Shown here: positions 42,717 through 52,323 of the stretch, piece by piece
Position numbering within the stretch: the stretch's first letter is position 1
Layout of the letters: the number at the start of each line of letters is the position of its first letter
Assembly (NCBI RefSeq): GCF_021696945.1
Contig: NZ_JACYHE010000020.1
Span: 1 to 64,000 of the forward strand
Reading direction: 5' to 3'
Origin: Streptomyces sp. JJ36
GTDB lineage: Bacteria > Actinomycetota > Actinomycetes > Streptomycetales > Streptomycetaceae
Length of the DNA stretch: 64,000 nt
Notes under the pieces: model-generated
Database searches by the model: none
What the model was told of the DNA's origin: nothing
The model's input: the letters and a program-made list of their open reading frames with translations, nothing else
Translations under genes and position numbers: made by a program

Positions 42717-45700
42717 TCAGCGTCCCGGAGGGGCCGCCGCGTCCACGGCCTTCCTGATCCGTTTGTCGGAGACCGGATACGCCGTACCGAGGGCGTGCGC
42801 GAAGTAGCTGACCCGTAGCTCCTCGATCATCCAGCGCACCTCCCGCGCCGCCTTCGGCACCGGCCGCCCGGCCGGGAACTGCTCCAGCAGCCACAGGTAC
42901 TCGTCCTGCATCTCGTGCACCTTGGCCATCCGGGTGCGGTCCCGCTCCGCGTGGTGCGGGAGCTGCTGGAGCCGCCGGTCGGCCGCGACGAGATAGCGCA
43001 GCAGGTCGGGCAGGCGCGCGACGCCGTGCGCGGTGACGAACCCCGGGTGGATCAGCGCGGCGAGCTGCTCCCGCACGTCCGTCAGCGAGGGCAGCAGCAC
43101 CGGGCTCTTCGTCGCCCGCAGCCGCTGCTCGCAGGAGTGCCAGGCGGCCAGCACCTCCTGCACCTGCCGGACGGTGCGCAGCGTCGTGTCGGCCAGGTCG
43201 GCGCGGACCGCGTCGAACAGCTTGACGAAGGACTCCCGGTCCCAGGCCGGCCCGCCGTGGGCCGCGATCAGCCGGTCCGCGGACGCCGTGACGCAGTCCT
43301 CGAAGAGCGCCTCCACGCTGCCGTGCGGGGAGCGGGAGAGCGCCAGCTTCTCCTGGTTGCCGAGCTGCGAGCGGGCGTGGCGGCCCGGGTCCGAGGGCAG
43401 GTTCAGCAGGATCAGCCGGCGCACGCCCCGCCACATCTCCCGCTGCTGCTCCGGCTCGCTGTCGAAGAGCTGCACGGAGACCGAGTCCCCGTCGTCCACC
43501 AGCGCCGGATAGGCCTTCACGGGCTGGCCCGACCGCCGGGTGGAGAAGGTCCGCGGCAGCTCGCCGACGGTCCACTCGGTCAGCCCGGCGCGCTGCGCCG
43601 GCTCCGGGCCGGCCTCGTCGCCGCCCGCGCCGCCGCCGTCCCTGCCCGGCTTCCCCGGACGCCCGGACCGCCCCCCGCGCGCCTGCGCGTCGAACGCCTG
43701 GGAGAGCGCCTCCCGGGTGCGGGACCTGAGCCGCAGCCGCAGCGCCTCCAGGTCGGTGTCCTCGGCCAGCTTCCGCCGCCGCTCGTCGGTCACCCGGAAG
43801 GTGATGGTGAGGTGGTCCGGCACCTTGCCGGTGTCGAAGTCCTCCGCGGTGATCCGTACGCCCGTCATGCGCTGCAAGTCGCGCGCCAGCACCGCGGTCA
43901 GCGGCTCCCGCAGCGGCGGCCCGGCGGCCTCCGGCCCCTCGTACGCCGAGAGGAAGCGGCGGGCGAAGTCCGGTGCCGGCACGCAGTTCCGCCGGATCGG
44001 CTTGGGCAGCGAGCGGATCAGCTCGGTGACCCGCTCCTGGCGCAGGCCCGGGATCTGCCAGTCGAAGCCCTCGTCCGCCACCTGGTTCAGCACCTGCAAC
44101 GGCAGGTGCACGGTGACGCCGTCCGCGTCCGTGCCGGGCTCGAACTGGTACGTCACCGGGAAGCGCAGCTCGCCCTGGCGCCACACGTCGGGGTAGTCGG
44201 CGGCGGTGACCTGCTCGGCCTGCTCGTTGATGAGCATGGACTTCTCGAAGTTCAGCAGGTCCGGCTCGTCCCGCCGCTTCTTCTTCCACCAGGAGTCGAA
44301 GTGCGCCCCGGAGACGACGTCCTCGGGCACCCGCTGGTCGTAGAAGTCGTAGAGCGTGTCGTCGTCGACCAGGATGTCCCGGCGCCGCGCCCGGTGCTCC
44401 AGCTCCTCGACCTCGTCCAGCAGCCGCCGGTTGTCCTGGAAGAACCGGTGGTGGGTGCGCCAGTCGCCCTCCACCAGCGCGTGCCGGATGAACAGGTCCC
44501 GGGAGGTCTCCGGGTCGATCCGGCCGTAGTTGACCTTCCGCTGGGCGACCACCGGCACCCCGTAGAGCGTCACCCGCTCGTACGCCATCACCGCGGCCTG
44601 CTTCTGCTCCCAGTGCGGCTCGCTGTAGGTGCGCTTGACCAGATGCCCGGCCAGCGGCTCGATCCACTCCGGGTCGATCCGCGCGTTGACCCGGGCCCAC
44701 AGCCGGCTCGTCTCCACCAGCTCCGCCGACATCAGCCAGCGCGGCGGCTTCTTGAACAGCGCGGAACCGGGGAAGACCGCGAACTTGGCGCCGCGGGCGC
44801 CCAGGTACTCGTTCTTCTCGGTGTCCTTGAGGCCGACGTGCGAGAGCAGCCCGGCGAGCAGCGACTGGTGCACCCGGTCGGCGTCCACCTCCGCCTGCTC
44901 CTCACCGATCCGCACCCCGAGGGACTTGGCGACCTGGCGGAGCTGGGTGTAGATGTCCTGCCACTCCCGTATCCGCAGGTAGTTCAGGAACTCGGTGCGG
45001 CACATCCGGCGGAAGGCGGAGGAGGAGAGCGCCCGCTGCTGCTCCCGCACATGGCGCCACAGGTTGAGCAGAGTCAGGAAGTCGCTGGTCTCGTCACGGA
45101 AACGGGCGTGCTGCTGATCCGCCTGCTGCTGCTTCTCCGCGGGCCGCTCGCGCGGGTCCTGGATGGAGAGCGCCGCCGCGATCACCATCACCTCGCGGAC
45201 GCAGCCGTTCCGGTCCGCCTCCAGCACCATGCGGGCCAGGCGCGGGTCGACCGGGAGCTGGGCCAGTTTGCGGCCCAGCCCGGTGAGGCGGCGTTCGCCG
45301 CCCCGGGAACGGCCGCGGCGGCCGCCGGCCTCTCCCTGTTCCGGGGAGACGCCCTTGCCGGGTCCCTTGCCGGATCTCCGGCCCGAGCCCGGCCCCGGGT
45401 CGCCGGTGGCGAGCGCCCCCAGCTCCTCCAGGAGCTGCACGCCCGCCTTGATGCTGCGGTGGTCCGGCGCGTCGATGAAGGGGAAGCGCTCGATGTCGCC
45501 CAGCCCGGCCGCGGTCATCTGCAGGATGACGGAGGCCAGATTGGTCCGGAGGATCTCCGCGTCCGTGAACTCCGGGCGGGAGAGGAAGTCCTCCTCGGAG
45601 TAGAGCCGGATGCAGATGCCGTCGGAGGTACGGCCGCAGCGGCCCTTCCGCTGGTTCGCGCTCGCCTGCGAGATCCGCTCGATGGGGAGGCGCTGCACCT

Positions 45701-47000
45701 TGGTGCGGTGGCTGTAGCGGGAGATGCGGGCGGTGCCCGGGTCGACGACGTACTTGATGCCCGGCACGGTCAGCGAGGTCTCCGCGACGTTCGTCGCGAG
45801 CACGATGCGCCGCCCGGTGTGTCTCTGGAAGACCCGGTGCTGCTCGGCGTGGGACAGCCGGGCGTAGAGCGGCAGCACCTCCGTCTGCGGGAGCTGCTTC
45901 TTGTTCAGCGCGTCCGCGGTGTCCCGGATCTCCCGTTCCCCGGAGAGGAAGACCAGGATGTCGCCGGGGCCCTCGGCACGGAGCTCGTCCACGGCGTCGC
46001 AGATCGCGGTCACCTGGTCGCGGTCCGGGGCGTCGGAGTCGTCCTCCAGCAGCGGCCGGTACCGCACCTCCACGGGATACGTGCGGCCGCTGACCTCGAC
46101 GATCGGGGCGCCGGGCGCGGCGCTGTCCTCGCCGGTCGCGGAGCCGCCGTCTCCGCCGCTCGCGGCGGCCGTCTTCCGGCCGCTCCCGGCGTTTCCGCCG
46201 TTCGCGGCGTTCGCCGTCTCGCCGCTCCCGGCGGCGGGGTCGCCCGTGCCGACGGTGGCGAAGGCCCCGAAGTGCCGGGAGAAGCGCTCGGGGTCGATCG
46301 TCGCCGAGGTGATGATCACCTTGAGGTCCGGGCGGCGTGGCAGGAGCTGCGCGAGGTAGCCGAGCAGGAAGTCGATGTTGAGGCTGCGCTCGTGCGCCTC
46401 GTCGATGATCAGGGTGTCGTACGCCCGCAGGTCCCGGTCGCTCTGGATCTCGGCCAGCAGGATGCCGTCCGTCATCAGCTTGACCAGCGTGTGGTCCTGC
46501 ACCTGGTCGGTGAAGCGGACCTTCCAGCCCACCGTCTCGCCCAGCGGGGAGCGCAGTTCCTCGGCGACCCGCTCGGCCACCGTACGGGCCGCGATCCGGC
46601 GCGGCTGGGTGTGGCCGATGACGCCCCGGACGCCGCGGCCCAGCTCCAGGCAGATCTTCGGGATCTGCGTGGTCTTCCCGGACCCCGTCTCACCGGCGAC
46701 GATCACCACCTGGTGGTCACGGACCGCCGCCAGGATCTCGTCCTTCTTCTGGCTGACCGGGAGCTGCTCGGGATAGTCGATCTTCGGCACGGCCGCCCGG
46801 CGGGAGGCGACACGCAGCGCGGAGGCGTCCATCGCCTCCGCGATCTCCGCGAGGACGGCCGCCCGCGCCTCGGACTTCCGGATGCGGCGGGCGCCGTCCA
46901 GCCGGCGGCCGAGCCGCTGCTGGTCGCGCAGCATCAGCTCCGGCAGGCGCTCCTGCAGGGCGGGCAGCGTCGGCGTCGGGGAGGCAGGCGAGGTGGACAT
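42717..47000 (-). CDS. hrpA: ATP-dependent DEAH-box RNA helicase HrpA
   Basis: 1427 residues. Walker A GETGSGKT (103-110), Walker B DEAH (200-203), SAT motif (TSATIDPE), then HrpA-type helicase C-terminal, HA2/ratchet and OB-fold regions and the long DUF3418 C-terminal domain. Motif VI-like QRKGRCGRT is intact. Two low-complexity insertions are present: Gly/Ala/Ser-rich at about 250-300 and a Gly/Arg-rich one near 520-550. E. coli HrpA acts in mRNA processing and ribosome-collision rescue; the same role is likely but unproved here. The ATG at 47000 gives MSTSPASP. It diverges from a membrane-protein gene. Confidence 0.95.
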   Translation of the reverse strand: MSTSPASPTPTLPALQERLPELMLRDQQRLGRRLDGARRIRKSEARAAVLAEIAEAMDASALRVASRRAAVPKIDYPEQLPVSQKKDEILAAVRDHQVVIVAGETGSGKTTQIPKICLELGRGVRGVIGHTQPRRIAARTVAERVAEELRSPLGETVGWKVRFTDQVQDHTLVKLMTDGILLAEIQSDRDLRAYDTLIIDEAHERSLNIDFLLGYLAQLLPRRPDLKVIITSATIDPERFSRHFGAFATVGTGDPAAGSGETANAANGGNAGSGRKTAAASGGDGGSATGEDSAAPGAPIVEVSGRTYPVEVRYRPLLEDDSDAPDRDQVTAICDAVDELRAEGPGDILVFLSGEREIRDTADALNKKQLPQTEVLPLYARLSHAEQHRVFQRHTGRRIVLATNVAETSLTVPGIKYVVDPGTARISRYSHRTKVQRLPIERISQASANQRKGRCGRTSDGICIRLYSEEDFLSRPEFTDAEILRTNLASVILQMTAAGLGDIERFPFIDAPDHRSIKAGVQLLEELGALATGDPGPGSGRRSGKGPGKGVSPEQGEAGGRRGRSRGGERRLTGLGRKLAQLPVDPRLARMVLEADRNGCVREVMVIAAALSIQDPRERPAEKQQQADQQHARFRDETSDFLTLLNLWRHVREQQRALSSSAFRRMCRTEFLNYLRIREWQDIYTQLRQVAKSLGVRIGEEQAEVDADRVHQSLLAGLLSHVGLKDTEKNEYLGARGAKFAVFPGSALFKKPPRWLMSAELVETSRLWARVNARIDPEWIEPLAGHLVKRTYSEPHWEQKQAAVMAYERVTLYGVPVVAQRKVNYGRIDPETSRDLFIRHALVEGDWRTHHRFFQDNRRLLDEVEELEHRARRRDILVDDDTLYDFYDQRVPEDVVSGAHFDSWWKKKRRDEPDLLNFEKSMLINEQAEQVTAADYPDVWRQGELRFPVTYQFEPGTDADGVTVHLPLQVLNQVADEGFDWQIPGLRQERVTELIRSLPKPIRRNCVPAPDFARRFLSAYEGPEAAGPPLREPLTAVLARDLQRMTGVRITAEDFDTGKVPDHLTITFRVTDERRRKLAEDTDLEALRLRLRSRTREALSQAFDAQARGGRSGRPGKPGRDGGGAGGDEAGPEPAQRAGLTEWTVGELPRTFSTRRSGQPVKAYPALVDDGDSVSVQLFDSEPEQQREMWRGVRRLILLNLPSDPGRHARSQLGNQEKLALSRSPHGSVEALFEDCVTASADRLIAAHGGPAWDRESFVKLFDAVRADLADTTLRTVRQVQEVLAAWHSCEQRLRATKSPVLLPSLTDVREQLAALIHPGFVTAHGVARLPDLLRYLVAADRRLQQLPHHAERDRTRMAKVHEMQDEYLWLLEQFPAGRPVPKAAREVRWMIEELRVSYFAHALGTAYPVSDKRIRKAVDAAAPPGR

Positions 47001-47150
47001 ACGGACCCCAGGATCGCACCCCGGCGATCGGCCTGGCGAATCTTTTCGGGGCCGCCGGGGCGGGTGTGACCGGGAGCACGGGGGGCCGGGAGAGCGCCCG
47101 GCCGGGGGACGACGCCGCGGAAAGTCCGGGAAGTCTGTCTTTGCGCCGGT

Positions 47151-47156
47151 TACCGT
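47151..47156 (+). promoter_or_regulatory. Possible -10 box of a leaderless gene
   Basis: TACCGT followed by 6 nt (GCTGAG) and the GTG at 47163. There is no room for a ribosome-binding site. The -35 element is weak. Confidence 0.35.
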
Positions 47157-47162
47157 GCTGAG

Positions 47163-48449
47163 GTGAGCGACCCCCGGCAGCCCGGCACCCCCGACCCGGA
47201 ACAGCCCGGCGGCCCGGGCGGGCCCGGCGACCCCGGGGAACCGGAGGACTGGGAGGAGCCCGGCGGCCCGGAGGAGCGGGAACCCGCGGGCGTACGGGGA
47301 CCGGAGCCGGGGCCCACGGGGGCGACGGACGCCGCCTCGGACCGCGGTACCGGCTGGGCGGCCGGCCGGGCCGCCGACCGGGAGGAGGGACGCGGCCCCG
47401 GCGTGGACGCCGGCCCGCCCGCGCCCGCCCCCGGTGCCGCCCGGCGCACGCTGGACGCGTTCCGCGCCTCCCCCTACTTCCCGGCGACCGTGATCACCCT
47501 CATCCTCGCCGTCGCCGCCGCCCTCTTCGCCGGCTCCTACGTCTTCGCCATGGCCGACCCCTCCCCGCACCACATCCCCACCGCCGTCGTCGCGGACGGC
47601 CCGCGCGCCGGCCGGGAGGAGCGCCGGGAGTTCGTCACCGCCCTGGAGCAGCGGCTCGGCTCCTCGCTCGACCAGCGCCGCTACGACTCGTACGCCGCGG
47701 CGAAGGAGGCCCTGGAGGCGCAGGAGGTGTTCGCGATCCTGCGGCTCACCCGCGCCCGCGGCGTCGAGCTGTACGTGGCGAGCGCCGCCGGCTCCTCCGT
47801 CGCCCGGTTGCTGCGGGAGACGGCACCCCGGGTCGGACGGTCCGTCGGGGTGGACGTCACGGTGCGGGACCTCAAGCCGCTGGACCGCGGCGACCCGCGC
47901 GGCCTCGCCCTCTTCTACATCTCCCTCGCCGCGGTGATCACCGGCTTCATCGGCGCCATCCAGCTCAGCGTGCACGCCCGCGGTCTCGACCCGCTGGAGC
48001 GCATGGGCGTCACCGCGGCGTACGCGCTGCTCGGCGGCTTCGCCATCACCGCGGTCGTGGACTGGGTGCTGGGCTCGGTCGACCTGCCCTTCGTGCACTC
48101 CTGGATGATCCTGGCGTTCACCATGTTCACGTCCGGGATGGTGTTCACGATGTTCAACACCCTCATCGGGCGCTGGGCGATGCTCCCCACCTGGGGGCTG
48201 ATGGTGCTGCTGGGCAACCCCTCCTCGGGCGGCGCGGTCTCCTGGCCGCTGCTGCCCTCGCCGCTGGGCGTCATCGGGCGCTGGCTGCCCCCGGGTGCCT
48301 CGGTCAACGCCCAGCACACCGCGGTCTACTTCCCCGGGCACCCGCAGGTGCAGCCGTATCTGACGCTGGCCGGCTGGTCCGTGCTCTCCTGCACGGTCTT
48401 CTGGATCTGGCGGCACCGACACCCGGGCGGCCGCGCAGACGCCTCCTGA
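47163..48449 (+). CDS. ABC-2/DUF3533-like membrane protein
   Basis: 428 residues. A roughly 95-residue disordered Gly/Pro/Glu-rich N-terminus precedes the first helix (FPATVITLILAVAAALFAGSYVF). An extracytoplasmic domain of about 115 residues follows, including ALEQRLGSSLDQRRYDSYAAA. Five more helices then end with SVLSCTVFWIWRHRH. This helix-large loop-helices layout is that of YhgE/Pip or ABC-2 permease-like proteins. No ATPase is encoded next to it; the following gene encodes an MFS exporter. Function unknown, possibly export or cell-envelope related. Confidence 0.78.
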   Translation: MSDPRQPGTPDPEQPGGPGGPGDPGEPEDWEEPGGPEEREPAGVRGPEPGPTGATDAASDRGTGWAAGRAADREEGRGPGVDAGPPAPAPGAARRTLDAFRASPYFPATVITLILAVAAALFAGSYVFAMADPSPHHIPTAVVADGPRAGREERREFVTALEQRLGSSLDQRRYDSYAAAKEALEAQEVFAILRLTRARGVELYVASAAGSSVARLLRETAPRVGRSVGVDVTVRDLKPLDRGDPRGLALFYISLAAVITGFIGAIQLSVHARGLDPLERMGVTAAYALLGGFAITAVVDWVLGSVDLPFVHSWMILAFTMFTSGMVFTMFNTLIGRWAMLPTWGLMVLLGNPSSGGAVSWPLLPSPLGVIGRWLPPGASVNAQHTAVYFPGHPQVQPYLTLAGWSVLSCTVFWIWRHRHPGGRADAS

Positions 48450-48562
48450 CGCGGTGCCGTGCGCCGTCCGACCCGGTGCCCGTGCGCCTCCAGGGCCGGT
48501 GGTCTTGCGGCGGGCGGCCGGGGCGCCGTTTCGGGGCGCCCCGAGCGGCCACTCGTCAGCCC

Positions 48563-50125
48563 GTGAGCGACTCCGCCGCGCCCGGCACCGTCGCCTACGG
48601 GTCCGCCACCGGCCGGTGGATCCTGGTCGCGACCGTGCTGGGCTCCGCCATGGGCTTCCTGGACGCGACCGTGGTCAACGTCGCGCTGCCCGCGATCGGC
48701 CGGGATCTGGGGGCCGGCGTCGCCGAACTCCAGTGGGTGCTGGACGGCTACCTGCTCACCCTCTCCGCGCTGATCCTGCTCGGCGGGTCGCTCGCCGACC
48801 GCTACGGACGGCGCCGGGTGTTCTCCGCCGGGGTCGTCTGCTTCACCCTGCCGTCGGTGCTGTGCGCCGTCGCCCCGGACCCGGTCACCCTCATCGTCGC
48901 CCGCGGCCTGCAGGGGGTCGGCGCCGCGCTGCTGACGCCGGGCAGTCTCGCGATCATCCAGGCCGCCTTCCGGCCCGCCGACCGCTCCCGCGCGATCGGC
49001 GCCTGGTCGGCGCTGTCCGGGGTCGCGGCGGCCCTGGGGCCACTCATCGGCGGCTACCTGATCGACACCCTGTCCTGGCGCTGGATCTTCCTGATCAACG
49101 TCCCCATCGGCCTCGCCGTGCTGGCCGTCGCCGCCCGGCACGTCCCGGAGAGCCGGGATCCCTCCGTCACCGGCCGCCTCGACCTGCGCGGCGGGCTGCT
49201 CGCCACTCTCGGCCTGGGGGCCCTCACCTACGCCCTGATCGAGGGCCCGCGCGGGCACATCCCGGCCTGGACGATCGTCGCCGTGCTGCTGCTCGGGCTC
49301 GGCGCCCTGGCGGCCTTCGCCGTGACCGAGCGCCGTTCCGCGGCCCCGATGCTGCCCTTCGGGGTGTTCTCCTCGCGGCAGTTCCTGGCCGCCAACGCCG
49401 TCACGGTCGTGGTCTACGCGGCCCTGGGCGGCGTGTTCTTCCTGCTGGTCGTGTTCCTGCAGACGTCGCTCGGTTATGCGCCCCTGACGGCCGGGGCCGC
49501 GTCCCTGCCGGTCACCCTGCTGATGCTGCTGCTCTCCTCCCGGGCCGGCGGGCTGGCCCAGCGGATCGGACCGCGGGTCCCGCTCACGGTGGGACCGCTT
49601 CTGCTCTCCTGCGGCATGCTGCTGATGCTGCGCATCTCGCCGGGCAGCGGTTACGTCGCCGGGGTGCTGCCCGCCGTCCTCGTCTTCGGCCTCGGCCTGG
49701 CCACCACCGTCGCGCCCGTCACCGCAACCGCGCTGGCCGCCGCACCGGCCCGGCACTCCGGAGTCGCCTCCGGCATCAACAACGCCGTCTCCCGCGTCGC
49801 CCAGCTCGCGGCCGTCGCCGCGCTCCCGCCGCTCGCCGGCATCGCCGGCGGCGACTTCACCGACCCCGGCGCCCTCACCGACGGCTTCCACACCGCGATG
49901 CTCATCACCGCGGGCCTCGCCGCCGCCGGCGGGCTGCTCGCCCTCGCGACGATCCGCAGCGACGTGCTCGAACGGGCGGCCGCCGCCCCGGAGGAGCCGC
50001 CCCCGCGAGCAGGCGTCACCGCGGAGGAGCCCTGCCCGTACGAGTGCCCCCTGGCTGGCACCCCGCTGCGTCCGCCGCCCGGACCCGGCGGCGAGGAGCG
50101 CGGGGAGGCGCGCGAGAACCGCTGA
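48563..50125 (+). CDS. MFS drug:H+ antiporter, 14-helix EmrB/QacA type
   Basis: 520 residues. The start of the first helix reads WILVATVLGSAMGFLDATVVNVALP, the DHA2 motif D1. Motif A is GGSLADRYGRRRVF and motif C includes ALGPLIGGYL. Fourteen hydrophobic segments are expected. A disordered 60-residue C-terminus rich in Pro/Glu/Arg ends the protein. The GTG start has no strong ribosome-binding site, so an upstream start is possible. It likely exports a hydrophobic drug or metabolite using the proton gradient; no regulator gene is adjacent. Confidence 0.92.
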   Translation: MSDSAAPGTVAYGSATGRWILVATVLGSAMGFLDATVVNVALPAIGRDLGAGVAELQWVLDGYLLTLSALILLGGSLADRYGRRRVFSAGVVCFTLPSVLCAVAPDPVTLIVARGLQGVGAALLTPGSLAIIQAAFRPADRSRAIGAWSALSGVAAALGPLIGGYLIDTLSWRWIFLINVPIGLAVLAVAARHVPESRDPSVTGRLDLRGGLLATLGLGALTYALIEGPRGHIPAWTIVAVLLLGLGALAAFAVTERRSAAPMLPFGVFSSRQFLAANAVTVVVYAALGGVFFLLVVFLQTSLGYAPLTAGAASLPVTLLMLLLSSRAGGLAQRIGPRVPLTVGPLLLSCGMLLMLRISPGSGYVAGVLPAVLVFGLGLATTVAPVTATALAAAPARHSGVASGINNAVSRVAQLAAVAALPPLAGIAGGDFTDPGALTDGFHTAMLITAGLAAAGGLLALATIRSDVLERAAAAPEEPPPRAGVTAEEPCPYECPLAGTPLRPPPGPGGEERGEARENR

Positions 50126-50381
50126 AGGGCGCGCCCGGGCGGGCCGTGCGCCCGGCGCCCGCCGTCACGCCTCCGGCACACTCTCCGCACTTCGTCACCC
50201 GGGACTGCACACCGTCTCCTTTCCCCGTTTCCGGCCAACTCCCCTCGGTTCGGCCGGATTTCGCGGCCGTTGTGCCGGAGGAGGAGTAAGGCCCGGAACG
50301 GCGGGCACCCCGAGGCCCACGTCGCGAGAACACGCGCCCCGCGGTACGTCCCGCGGGATTCCGGAAGCGAAGGAAGAGCCA

Positions 50382-50684
50382 ATGGCGACCAGCGCACAGG
50401 AGAACGGGCGGGAGCGCGAGAGCGGTCGCGCACCGGTCGTCGTCGCCATGCGGAAAGCGGCGGACCAGCTCGCCGAACTCCTGGGCATCGCGCCCGACAC
50501 GGTCTCCGCGGTGGAACCGCGCGGGGACGGCTGGCTCGCGAAGGTCGAGGTGGTCGAGGTCGAGAGAGTGCCGGACACCACCAGTGTGATGGCCACCTAC
50601 CGCGTCGAGCTGGACGCCCGGGGCGACCTCGTCGGATACGAGCGGACGCACCGCTATGTGCGGGGCCGGACCGACGGGCGCTGA
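50382..50684 (+). CDS. gvpO: Gas vesicle protein GvpO
   Basis: 100 residues. Core: VVVAMRKAADQLAELLGIAPDTVSAVEPRGDGW (in two parts) and VMATYRVELDARGDLVGYERTHRYVR, which is the GvpO alpha-beta fold. In haloarchaea GvpO is essential and has been implicated in expression; in actinobacteria it is the first gene of the cluster. AAGGAAGA lies 5 nt upstream of the ATG. It heads a ten-gene operon that runs without terminators to 56177. Confidence 0.9.
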   Translation: MATSAQENGRERESGRAPVVVAMRKAADQLAELLGIAPDTVSAVEPRGDGWLAKVEVVEVERVPDTTSVMATYRVELDARGDLVGYERTHRYVRGRTDGR

Positions 50685-50744
50685 CCGGGCCCACGAAACC
50701 GGCCGCGAGCAGCGGCCGTTCACGACATCGAGGAAGTGTCGCGC

Positions 50745-51227
50745 ATGACCGTGATGCAGCAGACCGCGCCGGCCGCACGGGCAGAGGGCTCACGCGGCGG
50801 CAGCCTGTACGACGTACTGGAGCTCATTCTCGACCGTGGCCTCGTGATCGACGCCTTCGTGCGCGTCTCGCTGGTCGGGATCGAGATACTCAAGATCGAC
50901 GTGCGGGTCGTGGTGGCCAGCGTCGACACCTATCTGCGGTTCGCCGAAGCCTGCAACCGGCTCGATCTGGAAGCCGGCAACAAGGCTCCGTCCACCCTCA
51001 CCGGCCTGGCCGGCGAACTCACCGAGGGCGGCGCGAAGGGGAAGTCCAAGGGAGCCCTGAGCGGGGCCGTCGAAGCCTTCAGCGAATCCCTCCAGAAGGG
51101 ACGGGACGACGAGGAGGAGGAACGCGAGGGGCGGCGCACCCGGACCGGGGCGTCCCCGCCGCCGTCCGCGTCGTCTTCCGGGACCGCCGGCCGTCGCACC
51201 ACCCGGCGCAAGACGACCGAGGAGTAG
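50745..51227 (+). CDS. gvpA: Gas vesicle structural protein GvpA with long charged tail
   Basis: 160 residues, over twice the usual roughly 70. The canonical shell core is residues 20-75 ([48 protein letters not shown]), with the alpha1-beta1-beta2-alpha2 pattern that forms the rib. The tail (76-160) is disordered, with acidic [11 protein letters not shown] then [10 protein letters not shown] and a basic [11 protein letters not shown] end. AGGAAG is 8 nt upstream of the ATG. In cyanobacteria the rib packs tightly, so the extra tail must lie on the outer surface or belong to a minor variant. Confidence 0.92.
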   Translation: MTVMQQTAPAARAEGSRGGSLYDVLELILDRGLVIDAFVRVSLVGIEILKIDVRVVVASVDTYLRFAEACNRLDLEAGNKAPSTLTGLAGELTEGGAKGKSKGALSGAVEAFSESLQKGRDDEEEEREGRRTRTGASPPPSASSSGTAGRRTTRRKTTEE

Positions 51228-51229
51228 CG

Positions 51230-51943
51230 ATGCCGGTCTACCTCTACGCCGTGACCTCGGCCGACCACCCGCACCGCCTCGACGGCCTCACCGGCGTCGG
51301 CGACCCCGCCGCCGCGCCGCGCTCCCTGGCCGCGTCCTCGCTGAAGGCCGTGGTGAGCGACACGTCAGGGGAACTGCGGGCCAAACGCCGCGACCTGCTC
51401 GCCCACGAGACCGTCCAGGAGCGCCTGCTCGAGGACGGCGCCGTGCTGCCGATGCGCTTCGGCCTGCTCGCGGGCACCGACGACGAGGTCCGCGACGCCC
51501 TCGACCAGCACACCGACATGTACACCCAGGCGCTCCGGGACGTCGACGGCTGCACCGAGTACCACCTGAAGGTCGCCCGCGACCAGGACGAACTGCTGCG
51601 GGAGATCGTGGCGGAGAACGAGGAGGTGCGGCGGCTCAACGACCGGACCCGCGCGGACCCGGACGCGCACGCCGGCAGAGTCGCCCTCGGCGAGCTCGTC
51701 AGCGCCGAGATCGAGCGGCGCCGGGAGAACACGGCGGGCGAGGTCGTGGACGCGCTGGCCGGCACCTCCGAACGGCACGTCCTGGGGCAGCCGACGCAGG
51801 AGCACCTGGTGGCGCTGTCCTTCCTCGTCCGGCGCGACCGGGAGCGGGACTTCTCCCGGGCCGTGCAGGACTTCGCCGACCGCTCCGGCACCGGCGCGCA
51901 GTTCACCCTGCACGGGCCGCTGCCGCCGTACAGCTTCGTCTGA
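51230..51943 (+). CDS. gvpF: Gas vesicle protein GvpF
   Basis: 237 residues of the GvpF/GvpL family: MPVYLYAVTSADHPHRL, AVLPMRFGLLAGTDDEVRDAL, and CTEYHLKVARDQDELLREIV, with the C-terminal half ending FTLHGPLPPYSF. The two-domain fold binds the vesicle interior/assembly complex and interacts with GvpA (established for other organisms). It starts 3 nt after the gvpA stop, so translation is coupled. Confidence 0.92.
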   Translation: MPVYLYAVTSADHPHRLDGLTGVGDPAAAPRSLAASSLKAVVSDTSGELRAKRRDLLAHETVQERLLEDGAVLPMRFGLLAGTDDEVRDALDQHTDMYTQALRDVDGCTEYHLKVARDQDELLREIVAENEEVRRLNDRTRADPDAHAGRVALGELVSAEIERRRENTAGEVVDALAGTSERHVLGQPTQEHLVALSFLVRRDRERDFSRAVQDFADRSGTGAQFTLHGPLPPYSFV

Positions 51944-51975
51944 CGACCCCGGCGGACCGCCGCCCCGGGACTGTC

Positions 51976-52236
51976 ATGGGACTGATCAGCCAGATCCTCA
52001 CCTTCCCGCTCGCCCCCGTGCGGGGCGTGGGCTGGGTGCTGGACCAGGTCGTGCTCGCCGCCGAGCGCGAGCACGACGACCCCGAGCCGGTGCTGGCCGG
52101 ACTGCGCGCACTGGAACAGGAGCTGCTCGACGGCCACATCGACGAGGACGAGTTCGACCGCCGCGAGGACGAGCTGCTCGACGAACTGGAGCGGCGGCAG
52201 GCCCGCAGCACCGAGGCCGGACACCGGCACCTGTGA
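51976..52236 (+). CDS. gvpG: Gas vesicle protein GvpG
   Basis: 86 residues. Core LISQILTFPLAPVRGVGWVLDQVV followed by a coiled helix ALEQELLDGHIDEDEFDRRE, as in GvpG. The family is accessory to shell assembly. It follows gvpF by 32 nt in the same direction. Confidence 0.9.
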   Translation: MGLISQILTFPLAPVRGVGWVLDQVVLAAEREHDDPEPVLAGLRALEQELLDGHIDEDEFDRREDELLDELERRQARSTEAGHRHL

Positions 52237-52323
52237 CCGGCCCGCCCGTCACCGGGCGCTCGCGCACCACACCACCGTGGAGAACCACGTGTCCCGGCAG
52301 GGGCGCGTCCGGAGGAGTACGAG

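Noticed and set aside
42915..47069. Very long open frame on the plus strand opposite hrpA
   Set aside because: It is antisense to a well-supported helicase gene. Its product is His/Arg/Leu/Gly-rich with no recognisable domain; high GC creates such shadows.
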